A stretch of DNA of 64,000 nucleotides from Acidicapsa ligni (GCF_025685655.1 NZ_JAGSYG010000004.1:310001-374000); one strand, 5' to 3'; positions 25,365 to 34,626 are shown, counted from the first letter of the stretch. Translations and numbers: made by a program. Notes: generated by a model not told the origin, from the sequence alone.

Positions 25365-26339
25365 TCAAGCGACACCAGCCGAAGCACGATAGATGTCTTC
25401 GGTCTCGAAGGACTGTTCGGCGTGGTTGTATCCGGTGACGTGAATCAGTTCACGGACGCGGCGTTTGCCAGTGTGATCGCGTTCGCAATACAGCACGAAG
25501 TCGATGGCTTCTGCCGTCTCCGAACGCACGAAGGCGTGATTGAGATTGGGCCTGGCACTCAGGGCCAAATCGGAGAGGCGATTCAAGGCGTCCCACGCGC
25601 TCTTCGCGTGGATCGTCGAGAGCGTTCCGCCGTGGCCTGTGTTCATGGCTTGCAAGAGGTCGTAGCCGCACTCGTCGCGTATCTCACCCATGACGATGCG
25701 GTCGGGACGGTGACGCAGCGCTGCGGATACGAGTTGACTCATCGTGATGGCAACCTGGCCGGGGATCGCTTCGACCGCTTCCCAACGGATAGCGTTGGGA
25801 TGTGCGACCTTTAGCTCTGCTGGTTGCTCAATGACGATCAACCGTTCACGCAATGGAACGTGGTCGAGCAAGGCTTTCATCAAGGTGGTCTTACCGCTGC
25901 TTGTCCCGCCGCTGATGATGCCGTTCTTTCTCTCTCCAACCAGTTGCACTACGGTATCCCGAACCTCCTCCGGCAAGCTGCCCGATGCAATCAATTCCTC
26001 GGACGTATACCAGCGGTTGAACTTTCGGATGGTCATGGTGATGCCGTTGACCGATGCGGGCGGTCCCACGACGGCAACGCGCGAACCGTCGGGGAGCCGG
26101 GTGTTGAGAATCGGGTTCTGATCGGAGAGGTTCTGGCCGAGCTTCCGGGCGATCTGTTGGGTCGCCGCGAGGAGCGTGTCAGTCGTCAGTGCAGAGGCAA
26201 GAGGGATGTGTTCTACCATCCCATTGCGATCGGCAAACACCCCCGTCGTTCCATTAACCATCAGGTCGGAGATGGTGTTGTCGAGGATAAGCCTCTGCAT
26301 CTCTTCGGGGAAGAAACCGAGTACCAGATCCCAGCTCAT
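25365..26339 (-). CDS. virB11: VirB11/TrbB traffic ATPase
   Basis: 324 residues. N-terminal domain with TISDLMVNGTTGVFADRNG; C-terminal RecA-like domain with Walker A GGTSSGKTTLMKALL (near 145), Asp box LIVIEQPAEL, Walker B-like RPDRIVMGEIR, and the His box TGHGGTLSTIHA. It is a hexameric cytoplasmic ATPase that drives pilus assembly and substrate transfer at the base of the secretion channel. Start overlaps the virB8 stop by 4 bases. Confidence 0.93.
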   Translation of the reverse strand: MSWDLVLGFFPEEMQRLILDNTISDLMVNGTTGVFADRNGMVEHIPLASALTTDTLLAATQQIARKLGQNLSDQNPILNTRLPDGSRVAVVGPPASVNGITMTIRKFNRWYTSEELIASGSLPEEVRDTVVQLVGERKNGIISGGTSSGKTTLMKALLDHVPLRERLIVIEQPAELKVAHPNAIRWEAVEAIPGQVAITMSQLVSAALRHRPDRIVMGEIRDECGYDLLQAMNTGHGGTLSTIHAKSAWDALNRLSDLALSARPNLNHAFVRSETAEAIDFVLYCERDHTGKRRVRELIHVTGYNHAEQSFETEDIYRASAGVA

Positions 26340-27145
26340 CGGACGGCCTCTGCCGGGCTTCCGCTGGCCGGTGCTCCGGGCACTATTGGGGGCGCTGTCG
26401 TCTGTTGAGGGGCCGCAGGATCAATCGGCTCGACCGACAACCTGTTTTCGTGGAACTCAGTGATGGTGAGACCGAGCGGATTGATGGTCTCGAACTGTGG
26501 AAAGGTCTGCGCGGCGAGACTCACTTGCGCCGGGTTAATGTAGTAGGTCACAGAGAGTACCCAATGCTCTTTACGCGGCTGTCTGGAGTTACGCGGGGAA
26601 TATATCTTGGTGATGTTGACGAGCGCCGTGCCGCGTGCAATCGTCGCGCCTTTGAAGGTCTCCTGCGACATGGAGGTGATGGTGACTCCATCTACTTCAA
26701 CATCACTCTGCTCGATCTGATTGGCGAGCACTTGCGAGACCAGATGCGCCGCGTTGTCCTCGCCCATGTACTGATTGGCGAGCTGGGTGGACAGAAAGTA
26801 GTAGTTCATCGGGTACTTCTTCGCGATGGTCTCCCGGTTGATGGTGTAGCGATAGTTGGCCCAATCGGTGAGGTAGGTCCGCACCTCACCCTCTCGCGGG
26901 CTGTAGTTGAGGTCGCTGTACTGGATGGCTTGGGCGCGGCCAATGTCTTCAATGCGGATGTAGCGATTCTGAACAGGCCGGTCGGCGAGCGAAACGATCA
27001 CTACAAACGAAGCGAGAAGAAGCAGGCTTTCGGTCGTGATGACCATTCGGCTCAGTCTGCGTTCGGCATAGAAGCCGACGTATTTTTCATGGGCAATCTC
27101 ATCGGTGAGGAACACCTGCTTGGGCGTAAGGGTTTCGGACATCAC
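26336..27145 (-). CDS. virB8: VirB8/TrbF inner-membrane assembly protein
   Basis: 269 residues: short cytoplasmic N-terminus, one membrane segment at about 35-55 (LLLLASFVVIVSLAD), then a periplasmic domain containing AKKYPMNYYFLSTQLANQ and a beta sheet (WVLSVTYYINPAQ). The tail is Pro/Ala-rich. VirB8 nucleates the inner-membrane complex and contacts VirB10 and VirB4. Its order before virB11 and overlap with both neighbours (4 bases each) show tight translational coupling. Confidence 0.85.
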   Translation of the reverse strand: MMSETLTPKQVFLTDEIAHEKYVGFYAERRLSRMVITTESLLLLASFVVIVSLADRPVQNRYIRIEDIGRAQAIQYSDLNYSPREGEVRTYLTDWANYRYTINRETIAKKYPMNYYFLSTQLANQYMGEDNAAHLVSQVLANQIEQSDVEVDGVTITSMSQETFKGATIARGTALVNITKIYSPRNSRQPRKEHWVLSVTYYINPAQVSLAAQTFPQFETINPLGLTITEFHENRLSVEPIDPAAPQQTTAPPIVPGAPASGSPAEAVR

Positions 27146-27384
27146 AGCATCTCCTTGGGGCGATAGGGCTGGTGCGCGTGGTCACAGATGAAGTCCGGCG
27201 ACAGCGGTTGATGTGGCCGGGGATGGAGAATCCATCCGTGATGCTTTGGCAGCGTCCCGAGGATGCGGCAGAAGAGTATGAGCACCAGCACCAGGACGGC
27301 GAGAAATAGACAGGCGGCGAGCCACCGAAAGATGAACCGAAGGCGGCGAGGGACGCAGAGATAGGCGTAAAGGAGGGCGAGCAT
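27142..27384 (-). CDS. Small membrane protein of the secretion operon
   Basis: 80 residues with one strong hydrophobic segment at about 18-43 (FRWLAACLFLAVLVLVLILF) and a His/Pro-rich tail (HHGWILHPRPHQPLSPDF). It overlaps both virB6 (1 base) and virB8 (4 bases), so it is a genuine operon member. Not recognised; it may be a small channel component or an entry-exclusion-type protein. Confidence 0.65.
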   Translation of the reverse strand: MLALLYAYLCVPRRLRFIFRWLAACLFLAVLVLVLILFCRILGTLPKHHGWILHPRPHQPLSPDFICDHAHQPYRPKEML

Positions 27385-28310
27385 CAGGCAGCCGCCGCCA
27401 CTGCTGCCGCCCGCATGAGTAGTGCCTCGGCTACCTGCATGACTCTTCCAGCGGCACCAGAGCCGCCGCCAAACAAAGTCTGCGTGATGGTTGGAACCAT
27501 CGCCATGTTAAGGACGAAGGCGATGAATACGGCGATAACCCCGTAGAAGTTGGCAATCCACATGGGGAGCGAGTAATCGCCGTTGAAGGTTTGCTGGAGG
27601 AAGGTGATGAGGAATCCCGACCACACGAAGATGAACGCGGAAGCCACGGCGCGAATCATCGCAAAACTCAAGAGAACATCGACGAAGTTGTAGAACTTAC
27701 CGCGAAATGTCCGGCTCATCAGAAGCGGAACGAAGAGCGGGCCAAAGAGGGCCGACACCCCGTAGAAGATGAACGAAGAGCAGTTGACCAGAAACAGAAC
27801 CGCACCAGCCAAGCCAACGACGATGTAGACGAGGAGATAGGTTCCGATCTCCAGCGGGGCAAGGTAGCTGGGTTGCGGGGTGCCATTCAGGGCCGTACTC
27901 AGGGCATTTTGCAGTTGCGTGAGCGAATTTTGGTCGAGCGCGGCAACGATGACCTGCGCGAAGTAGGAGAACAGGTGATTGAACCCGAAGCTCGCGCCTG
28001 GGATCGGCGTCACCCAATAGTTGATGATGAGCAGGCAGATGATGAGCTGCATCAAAAACTCCACGAGGTCGCCGATGCGAACCGGCTGGGCGCTGAGGCT
28101 GATCGTCATGGTCGAGATGTTCCAGTGGGCGACCATGCGGACAAGTTTGATGAGGCTGACGAAGGCTAAGAGCGTCATGCCGATGGACGAGAGCGCATCG
28201 CCGTTCGCGGTCGTGAGATTGGTCAGATTGTTGGTGAACTGATAGAGCCAATCGACACCGGGACCGGCTTGCAGGAAAAAAGCAAGGGAGGCCATAGGAT
28301 GAAGAATCAT
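27384..28310 (-). CDS. virB6: VirB6/TrbL polytopic channel protein
   Basis: 308 residues with about six membrane segments (for example LVEFLMQLIICLLIINYWV, LLVYIVVGLAGAVLFLVN and WIANFYGVIAVFIAFVLN) and a long periplasmic loop. The central SALFGPLFVPLLMSRTFRGK resembles the conserved core of VirB6/TrbL proteins. It forms the inner-membrane pore region of the DNA channel. The Ala-rich C-terminus ends in the cytoplasm or periplasm. Confidence 0.85.
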   Translation of the reverse strand: MILHPMASLAFFLQAGPGVDWLYQFTNNLTNLTTANGDALSSIGMTLLAFVSLIKLVRMVAHWNISTMTISLSAQPVRIGDLVEFLMQLIICLLIINYWVTPIPGASFGFNHLFSYFAQVIVAALDQNSLTQLQNALSTALNGTPQPSYLAPLEIGTYLLVYIVVGLAGAVLFLVNCSSFIFYGVSALFGPLFVPLLMSRTFRGKFYNFVDVLLSFAMIRAVASAFIFVWSGFLITFLQQTFNGDYSLPMWIANFYGVIAVFIAFVLNMAMVPTITQTLFGGGSGAAGRVMQVAEALLMRAAAVAAAA

Positions 28311-28352
28311 TGTGTGGGTACTCCCTTGTGTGGAAGTGAGTTGATGCTGCGG

Positions 28353-28583
28353 TTACTGTTTGGGCGCAGTGGCCGATTTCTGGGCGCTGCGTTCGCGGAT
28401 TTTCTGGACGGCTGCTTTGTCGTCACGGTCGATCTGCGCCGCCTTCTCTCGTTCGTCCGCGAGCTTGTGTACGTCTACGGCGGTCTGGTGGCTGGTGCGA
28501 AGCTGATGGGCGATAAGGACGCCAAGAGCAGCTACGGCGGCCAGAATCCCGACCAGGAGCTTCGTCCTGAGTGCTTGTTGCAT
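28353..28583 (-). CDS. Small membrane-anchored protein of the secretion operon
   Basis: 76 residues: N-terminal membrane anchor (LLVGILAAVAALGVLIAH) then a charged helix (VHKLADEREKAAQIDRDDKA). It sits 12 bases after virB5 with GGAGG at 28587-28591 as ribosome site. Small proteins at this position can be VirB7-like or entry-exclusion proteins, but there is no lipobox cysteine, so a VirB7 lipoprotein is unlikely. Confidence 0.6.
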   Translation of the reverse strand: MQQALRTKLLVGILAAVAALGVLIAHQLRTSHQTAVDVHKLADEREKAAQIDRDDKAAVQKIRERSAQKSATAPKQ

Positions 28584-28595
28584 GGTGCCTCCTCG

Positions 28596-29465
28596 TTATG
28601 GAAGGTAGGTCTGCCAGGTGCCGGAGCTGTTTGCAGGCGCGGAGGAGAAGGTCGCCCGTTGCTGCTGCACCAAGGCGGCGTTGTTGATCTCATCCGCAGC
28701 GGCGGTGCGCTGGGCCATGTTCTGCACGGCGGCCTGAGCCGCCTGGCACGCATGGAGTGCGCCCTGCGCCTGCGTCTCGTTCAGATGGTGAGCGTTGCCG
28801 ATATTGACGAGGTTGAGCTGTTCGAGTTCGGTAGAGGTAAAGGAACTGGTATCAAACTGTGATTGGGTAAGCGACCCTTGGGGCTGTAGATTATTGTTTC
28901 GTTGCCAGTTGTAATCCCCAACAGAGTTAAGGCATTGACTCGATACGCCGTCCATCGCTTCCATGCGCGTGAGCGTTGCGAGAGCGTGGCTGGTTCCGAG
29001 TACCTGGCTGCTTAGAAATGAAGATGAGGTTGAGTTGAGTCCGAGGTTCATCAGCTTCCAGACCATGCTCCCGGTGCCGGGTGCCTGACCGTTCATCGCC
29101 GACTGCAACCCGGTTGTCTCGCCGTATTGATTGGCGAAGCTCGCCATCGTGAGCTGCGACTGGATGGTTTGCCAGATGGATTTGCTGCTGAAGTTTTTCA
29201 GGTTGTTGGAGAGCATGTTGTAGGTGGTGATGGCCTGCTGGTAGTCCTTGTCCGCAGTTGCGAGCAACTGAATCGTATTGGCGAGTTGCTGCTGCCATGT
29301 CACGCTGTTCTGGATGTTCTGCTCGATCTGTTGGAGGGCGTGGGCTGATTGGGTAGGGTCGAAGACTATGCCCGATCCGAACTGTGCCTGACTGGGCAAC
29401 GCGGTGAGGAAGAGGAGCGCAGAGACGAACGCTCCTATGCGAAGTTTGCTGAGACTTAGCTGCAT
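28596..29465 (-). CDS. virB5: VirB5/TrbJ-like pilus-associated protein
   Basis: 289 residues with a signal peptide cleaved after LPSQAQ (residues about 10-28). The mature part is helical and Gln/Asn-rich: HALQQIEQNIQNSVTWQQQL, then TIQLLATADKDYQQAITTYN. The C-terminal half holds HACQAAQAAVQNMAQRTA. This matches VirB5/TrbJ minor pilins, which sit at the pilus tip and help contact recipients. Sixteen-base spacing from virB10 and 12 to the small gene downstream place it in the operon. Confidence 0.8.
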   Translation of the reverse strand: MQLSLSKLRIGAFVSALLFLTALPSQAQFGSGIVFDPTQSAHALQQIEQNIQNSVTWQQQLANTIQLLATADKDYQQAITTYNMLSNNLKNFSSKSIWQTIQSQLTMASFANQYGETTGLQSAMNGQAPGTGSMVWKLMNLGLNSTSSSFLSSQVLGTSHALATLTRMEAMDGVSSQCLNSVGDYNWQRNNNLQPQGSLTQSQFDTSSFTSTELEQLNLVNIGNAHHLNETQAQGALHACQAAQAAVQNMAQRTAAADEINNAALVQQQRATFSSAPANSSGTWQTYLP

Positions 29466-29480
29466 GAGTAGCTCCTGAAA

Positions 29481-30734
29481 TTACATTGCGGGTTCGACGC
29501 GATGCTCTGCGTAGGAAGGAATGAGAACGTCACGGCCTATGTAGACCCGTGCGCGAGAGCCTTCCTTGAGCGTGATGATCGGAAGGCGGTTGAGAAAGTG
29601 GTTGAGAATCTGCTCCCCCTCTTCACTGGTCTGGGACGTGACACCGTTGCGAATCTGAGCCGAGGGATCAAGGATGTTGTTATTTCCGATCTGTGCGAGA
29701 CCTCCTAACCCGCCAATCGCGGCAGCGACGGCGAACGTCTGGAAATAGCGGTTGTCTACCTTCGTGGCAAGCCCTGTCGTACCTAATGGATCAAGGCCGG
29801 CGAACTTGTCGAGATCGACGGAGAATCCATCCGGGCATATTGCACGGTGGAAAGAGACAACCATCTTGCGAGCCTGACTGGAGTTGACGGCCTGCACGCT
29901 TCCAATTAGCCGCGTACCCTGTGGCAGCAAGAGTTGCTGGTGGTCGTGCGAGTAGTAGTCCGTCGTAAGCATGATGAGGATAGGACCGGCGAGGCCGCCG
30001 TCGATATGGTTGGTCACGACTCCCTCAAAGACACTGCCCTCGAAGATCCGGTACAGCTTGCCGTCGTAGCTGTCGAAGTCGTATTTGTCGATGGCAGCGT
30101 CTTTCGGCTCTGGCTTCTCCGGGGTATCCGTAGCAGGCTTGGCGGTATGGTGATCCTCGCCAGCGATCGGCGCGGACGCCGCACCGGGGTGCGCTGACGT
30201 TGATGCAGTTTCAACTTGTGAGAAGTCCACTGCGACGGTATCGCTGTTGATGGCGTCCTGGCGTTGCTTCTCCCGTGCTAGTTGGGCTTGTTTTGCCTCG
30301 GCCTGCCGTTCGGACATCTGCGACGTTGCCTGCGGTGCGTTTGGATTGCCGGGGCCATACAGGGCAGCTCTCTGCGCGGGCGTCATCGGGGGAGCACCCG
30401 ATGCTTCGGGGCCGGGTGTATCAGCTCCTTGGATCGCCGCAAGCAAGGCAGCCGTCGCCGCTTGTTGCCGCTGCACTTCCTGATCCTTCTTGGCGACTTG
30501 CTCCTGTTGCGTCTCGAACGAATTGACCTGTTGTGGATTGGCCGTAGCGGGTCTCGCCGTCAACTGGCTCTTGAGCGGTGCGGTCTTCTTGGTGGCCGTC
30601 ACGACACTTGAGATCACGAAGACCAGCAGAATGATGAAAAGCAGGATGAGGAGCGGGCGCGTCTTATTGATCGGCGCGGACGCCTCCGGTTGCTCAGGGA
30701 CGGTTGCAGGAGGATTCTGATTTGTTTCCGGCAT
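29481..30734 (-). CDS. virB10: VirB10/TrbI channel scaffold protein
   Basis: 417 residues: cytoplasmic N-terminus, one membrane segment (PLLILLFIILLVFVISSVV, about 28-47), a Pro/Ala/Gln-rich periplasmic linker, and a C-terminal beta-barrel domain with KLYRIFEGSVFEGVVTNHID, LLLPQGTRLIGSVQAVNSSQ and FAVAAAIGGLGG, the last being the outer-membrane antenna region. VirB10 spans both membranes and opens the channel when the ATPases act. Starts 2 bases after virB9. Confidence 0.92.
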   Translation of the reverse strand: MPETNQNPPATVPEQPEASAPINKTRPLLILLFIILLVFVISSVVTATKKTAPLKSQLTARPATANPQQVNSFETQQEQVAKKDQEVQRQQAATAALLAAIQGADTPGPEASGAPPMTPAQRAALYGPGNPNAPQATSQMSERQAEAKQAQLAREKQRQDAINSDTVAVDFSQVETASTSAHPGAASAPIAGEDHHTAKPATDTPEKPEPKDAAIDKYDFDSYDGKLYRIFEGSVFEGVVTNHIDGGLAGPILIMLTTDYYSHDHQQLLLPQGTRLIGSVQAVNSSQARKMVVSFHRAICPDGFSVDLDKFAGLDPLGTTGLATKVDNRYFQTFAVAAAIGGLGGLAQIGNNNILDPSAQIRNGVTSQTSEEGEQILNHFLNRLPIITLKEGSRARVYIGRDVLIPSYAEHRVEPAM

Positions 30735-30736
30735 GG

Positions 30737-31573
30737 TTAGTTCCTTTCCCCTGTGCGATGGAACTCAACCTTCTGCTTGCCGATAGCGAGATAGCCGTTC
30801 TCCAACTCCTTTGGCACGGTGTACAGTCCGTTGTTGTAGTCGAAGTTGATGAGAGAGGGCTTCTTGTCTTTCACCTCATACAGAGCCGGGGTCTCCTGAA
30901 ATTGCCCACGCAGATAGGTGAACTTGTCATCGCGCCAAATCTGCTGAATGCCAAGCGCCGCGCCCTTTTTCTGATCCCAGGTGTAGTCAAAGTGCAGTGT
31001 GCCGGGATAGCTGGCTTTGAAGGTCTCGGCTGCGGAGGCAACCGCCTTGTGGTCTGCCTCCGCAGCCTTCTTCGCGTCGTCGGCCTCTTTCTTAAGCTGC
31101 GCCTCCTTCGCCTCTGCCTCCGCTGCCGGGATAAACGTCGGCGCCTTTGCGATGTTGTCCGCGGCCTTGGCATCGCTCGACGAGATGTAAATCTTTGAGT
31201 CGAAATGCGGATCGCCCTTGTCGCTTGAAATCTCACGCAACTCGATCGTGTACTCGTTGCCGTGATCGGAGACGATGTGAACGTCGGTCGTCTCATCGGC
31301 GATCTTTGGTTTGATGGACACGTACCGGGAGGCCACATGGCCTGCGTCAAATATCCAACTGTTCGTATCGCCGCCGAATACGGTTACAACCTTCTCCCCT
31401 GTGGACAGCTCAAACAGCGTCGATTGGAGCAGGCCGACGCGGACCACAGGTGGAGGTGCAGAGTCGGTGATGACGAGGGATCGAGGTGCGCTGGGCTGGA
31501 GATGCGGTGTCTGAGCGAAGCCCGCCGTGCTGATGGCTGCGGCGGCTATGGGCAAGAACAGGCGTGGCTTCAT
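30737..31573 (-). CDS. virB9: VirB9/TrbG outer-membrane channel protein
   Basis: 278 residues with a signal peptide ending in ISTAGFAQ. The N-terminal domain has GEKVVTVFGGDTNSWIFDAG; the C-terminal domain has DDKFTYLRGQFQETPALYEV and NGYLAIGKQKVEFHR, typical of VirB9. Between them is an Ala/Lys/Glu-rich coiled-coil insertion (residues about 145-185). VirB9 with VirB10, and usually the lipoprotein VirB7, forms the outer-membrane core; no VirB7 gene was found nearby. Confidence 0.9.
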   Translation of the reverse strand: MKPRLFLPIAAAAISTAGFAQTPHLQPSAPRSLVITDSAPPPVVRVGLLQSTLFELSTGEKVVTVFGGDTNSWIFDAGHVASRYVSIKPKIADETTDVHIVSDHGNEYTIELREISSDKGDPHFDSKIYISSSDAKAADNIAKAPTFIPAAEAEAKEAQLKKEADDAKKAAEADHKAVASAAETFKASYPGTLHFDYTWDQKKGAALGIQQIWRDDKFTYLRGQFQETPALYEVKDKKPSLINFDYNNGLYTVPKELENGYLAIGKQKVEFHRTGERN

Positions 31574-31611
31574 GGATGATCCTCTTTCCGTGGTTTGAGA
31601 GTGGGGTGCTG

Positions 31612-33966
31612 CTATGCCGTCTCGCCCTGGGCGAAACGCTCGATGCCTTCATGGAGTCCATACATCTCGACCAGCCTGGAACGTCGAACCTTGTCCTTCG
31701 GCTTGGTCGAAAACTTGGCGTAACTGCGGGAGTCGAGGTTAAGAGTGACAACCTTCGTGATTCCATCGCGCCTTACATATAGCCCCTCGCGTGGCCGCAG
31801 ACTCTCGAAGAGGTCTAGCTGCTCGTCACTCAGCTTGAATAACTCGCCATAGAACTTTCGGTTGAACGTCGCATCGGGAAGAAATAGAAACGACGTGCAG
31901 GAGTTCACAATCGAGTCGGCGTTTTCACCGAGGTCGTTTGCGGACTGGCCGATCATGGTGACGCCGCCGAGGTTCTTCCGTACCGTCTTGATCGAAGCCA
32001 AGGCACCTTCGAGGAGCTGCTTATTCTTCATGTTCGAGAAAATCTCTTCGATCAACACATGCTTGGGGACGCCAAGGTTCTTCTTGTCGTAGACAATCTC
32101 GTCGATGCGGCGCAGAATCCAGACCATGAGAGGTTCAATTAGGTCGGCATACTGCTTGTTGTTCACTCCCTGAAAGTCGAAGCATTGGAGCCTCGACATG
32201 GTAAGGCTGTCCTCGGCGTTATCGAAGATGGCATGATAGACGCCCTGGTCCTTCCACTTCGCCATGTAGCGGTCGAGGTGTTTGGGAAGCGTAAGGTTCC
32301 CAAGCCGCCGCATGGCTTGCGGCAGGTTATAGATACCCCTTACGGATTTGAAAACCTCGTCATCGTCCTCGGGACCGATGGTCGCGCCTGAGTTCGTGAG
32401 GAGTAACTTGACGAACGAATGAAGAAAGGCGATGTTGGTCTCGGTCGGCTCAAGCGCGAATGGATTGATGCGCGGCCCATCTTTGCCAACGCGATCTATC
32501 CGGCCACCATACAACTCGACGACGCTCTCGTAGCTGCCCCCGATGTCGAAGATGAAGGTGAAGCCGCCGTACTTCTGCTCAAGGCTTAACATCTGGTTCG
32601 CGTGAACACTTTTGCCCGTGCCCGTAGGACCGATGATGAGCTGCACCCGCACACCATTCACATAGGCATCCTGAAAGTAAGGCGTCCGCGTCCGTGTCTC
32701 GAAGATATTCAGGTACTCCGCATCCAAGTCCTCGGAATGTATGTGCCCGATGTGCGGCGCGAACACAGAGGACAGCCGGGCGTGATGATCCTCACGCAGC
32801 CACAAGGGATAAACGTTGAACTGCCTGTTGCCGGGGAACATCGCATAGAACGCAGAGAGATTGCCATAGGTCTCCTCGATGATGGGAGCCCTCGCATCCA
32901 CAAACAGGCGATGGACGCTGGGTATAGCGGAACGCAGCTCCGCGGCGGTGCTGGCAGACAGCAGTAACCGCAAGGCATAGTCGCCCTGGGCCAGTTTGTC
33001 GAGCGATGAGACCACTTCCGTCAGGCTCTCTACGTTGCCCGCGACGGCTTTGGCGGTTGCTGTGGTTTCAAGTGGTGCCGTGTTCCTGCCGCTCATCAGG
33101 CGTTGGAAGGGAGATAGCTTGAAAAACTCCAGAAACTTCTCTTGATTTGTTACCTCTTTCCGGGTGGCGCTGTCGGGCCGGGGTCTCCAGACGGAACAGA
33201 GGACACTATTGCAATCAAGGTCCATCAGGTTCGTGAACAGGCATGGACGGGAAATCTCCGGCGTATTGATAAGAGGAAACATCTGCACATAGCGGCGTCC
33301 GATGCGGAGGTAGTCGCTATGCCACTCGACCGGGGCGGTGACGAGCTGCCGGTCAACCCCGGCATCGGAACGTAGATGGGCTTCCGACGCCCACTCCTCC
33401 AGATTGAACAAGTAGCTGAAAAATTGGAACGTCTGCCTTTTGTCGAGCAGCTTCAGGCCGATGGAATCGCTCATGTGCGCTTCGAGGATGGTCGCGGCTT
33501 TTTCCAACTCGAAGAGCTGGCGGTCGGTGGAGCCTTTATGTTCCTTCGGCTTTTGGCTGAATAGACGGCCAGCGTCAGGCTCGATGGTCAGACACCAATG
33601 CAGGTCGATTCGGCGAAATCGGGCTGTCTTTTCAAGAAACTCGATCCTATCTTTTGCGAAGGATGCAGTAACCGGGTCCGCATATTGCGCCTGCCGGGGT
33701 AGATCGAAACCAGCTAGTACGCGGGTGTATTGATAGAGGCACGAGTCCTGCGGTAGTCCGCGCAAGGCGGCCTCCACGCCGCGCACGCGCACATCAAGAT
33801 CCTCATCAGTACGGCTCTCAGGGTCGATGCCGTCCAGACTGAACAGGCACCCGTAGCCTCCACCCTTGAGCGCGAAGATATGAGGGCCAACGAAGTGCGA
33901 GAGGGGCATGATGCCGCTCGCGGCTCCTGCTTTGGTAAACCACGGTGCGTTATTTGCGAGGGTCAT
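31612..33966 (-). CDS. virB4: VirB4/TrbE secretion ATPase
   Basis: 784 residues. Walker A IIGPTGTGKSVHANQML lies near residue 442; downstream HVLIEEIFSNMKNKQLLEG corresponds to Walker B (Ile-Glu-Glu) and GVTMIGQSANDLG to the following motif. The N-terminal half is the CagE/TrbE/VirB domain. It powers pilus biogenesis and substrate transport at the inner membrane. The start overlaps the virB3 stop by 17 bases. The gap to virB9 is 38 bases. Confidence 0.95.
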   Translation of the reverse strand: MTLANNAPWFTKAGAASGIMPLSHFVGPHIFALKGGGYGCLFSLDGIDPESRTDEDLDVRVRGVEAALRGLPQDSCLYQYTRVLAGFDLPRQAQYADPVTASFAKDRIEFLEKTARFRRIDLHWCLTIEPDAGRLFSQKPKEHKGSTDRQLFELEKAATILEAHMSDSIGLKLLDKRQTFQFFSYLFNLEEWASEAHLRSDAGVDRQLVTAPVEWHSDYLRIGRRYVQMFPLINTPEISRPCLFTNLMDLDCNSVLCSVWRPRPDSATRKEVTNQEKFLEFFKLSPFQRLMSGRNTAPLETTATAKAVAGNVESLTEVVSSLDKLAQGDYALRLLLSASTAAELRSAIPSVHRLFVDARAPIIEETYGNLSAFYAMFPGNRQFNVYPLWLREDHHARLSSVFAPHIGHIHSEDLDAEYLNIFETRTRTPYFQDAYVNGVRVQLIIGPTGTGKSVHANQMLSLEQKYGGFTFIFDIGGSYESVVELYGGRIDRVGKDGPRINPFALEPTETNIAFLHSFVKLLLTNSGATIGPEDDDEVFKSVRGIYNLPQAMRRLGNLTLPKHLDRYMAKWKDQGVYHAIFDNAEDSLTMSRLQCFDFQGVNNKQYADLIEPLMVWILRRIDEIVYDKKNLGVPKHVLIEEIFSNMKNKQLLEGALASIKTVRKNLGGVTMIGQSANDLGENADSIVNSCTSFLFLPDATFNRKFYGELFKLSDEQLDLFESLRPREGLYVRRDGITKVVTLNLDSRSYAKFSTKPKDKVRRSRLVEMYGLHEGIERFAQGETA

Positions 33967-34210
33967 AGTAGCTCTTCTGTTTCAGGCTCAACGCCCACAG
34001 TTGAAACATCTTAGGGTGTTTGCGAACGACCAGCCATGCGCCGATCATCAGTGCGGGAAAGGTGAAGATGGCGAGCCATTTGAAACCGGCAAGGAAAACC
34101 GTTACCGTGACGAACACAATGGACATCCACGCTGACAGTTCGAGACCTAATTTGGTCCTGGGTCTGTTCAGTGCGCCATTGATCGGTAACGGTTCTCCCC
34201 GCTTCGTCAT
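33950..34210 (-). CDS. virB3: VirB3/TrbD inner-membrane protein
   Basis: 86 residues from ATG 34210 (GGAGG eight bases before it); an upstream extension of the frame to 34564 is out-of-frame reading of virB2 and is rejected. Pro-rich N-terminus GEPLPINGALNRP, two membrane segments (WMSIVFVTVTVFLAGF and LAIFTFPALMIGAWLVV), and a C-terminus that includes SLKQKSYYDP. This is the VirB3/TrbD layout. VirB3 works with VirB4 in pilus assembly. Confidence 0.85.
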   Translation of the reverse strand: MTKRGEPLPINGALNRPRTKLGLELSAWMSIVFVTVTVFLAGFKWLAIFTFPALMIGAWLVVRKHPKMFQLWALSLKQKSYYDPRK

Positions 34211-34221
34211 CGATGCACCTC

Positions 34222-34626
34222 CTACATCGATTGACCTGTTAAACTGCCTATCCAGCCCGCTCCCCAGCCGAGCACTCCGGCACCGAACAGCGCACCGAAG
34301 AGTCCTGGGATCGCATCCTGAAATCTCCCGCTCATCATGCGAATTCCAGCGAAAATCAAGCCGCCGAAGCAGATGATCGCGCCAGCATAGATGGCAAAAG
34401 TTTTGAAGGTTGTCATAAGCGTTTGCGCCCCAGAGAAGTCCATCGTTCCCTGGGCATGAGCAACGCCTGCGAACGTGAGCGCGACAAGTGTCGGCCCCAT
34501 CACACGCGCTGCGTGAAGTAGTTTTCGGGAAATGAGCTGCACTCGCCGCCTGCGAGACGAGCAATGAGAGTGGGCTGTACTGCGGGGATTAACAACACTG
34601 CATACTGAAGACATCGGCACCTCCAT
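34222..34626 (-). CDS. virB2: VirB2/TrbC major pilin
   Basis: 134 residues with an unusually long Arg-rich leader, then a signal peptide core (MGPTLVALTFAGVAHAQ) and two hydrophobic helices (FKTFAIYAGAIICFGGLIF and AIPGLFGALFGAGVLGWGAG) separated by a short basic loop (RMMSGRFQ). This is the standard cyclised or linear VirB2-type pilin. The start may be ATG 34626 or 34614; both give the same mature protein. It is the first gene of the secretion operon, whose promoter should lie at 34,627-34,727. Confidence 0.85.
   Translation of the reverse strand: MEVPMSSVCSVVNPRSTAHSHCSSRRRRVQLISRKLLHAARVMGPTLVALTFAGVAHAQGTMDFSGAQTLMTTFKTFAIYAGAIICFGGLIFAGIRMMSGRFQDAIPGLFGALFGAGVLGWGAGWIGSLTGQSM

Noticed and set aside
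28353-28583. VirB7 lipoprotein
   Set aside because: No lipobox cysteine follows the hydrophobic segment; kept as an unnamed small membrane protein.
33950-34564. 204-codon reading of virB3
   Set aside because: The first 118 codons are out-of-frame virB2; ATG 34210 has GGAGG and gives a normal VirB3.
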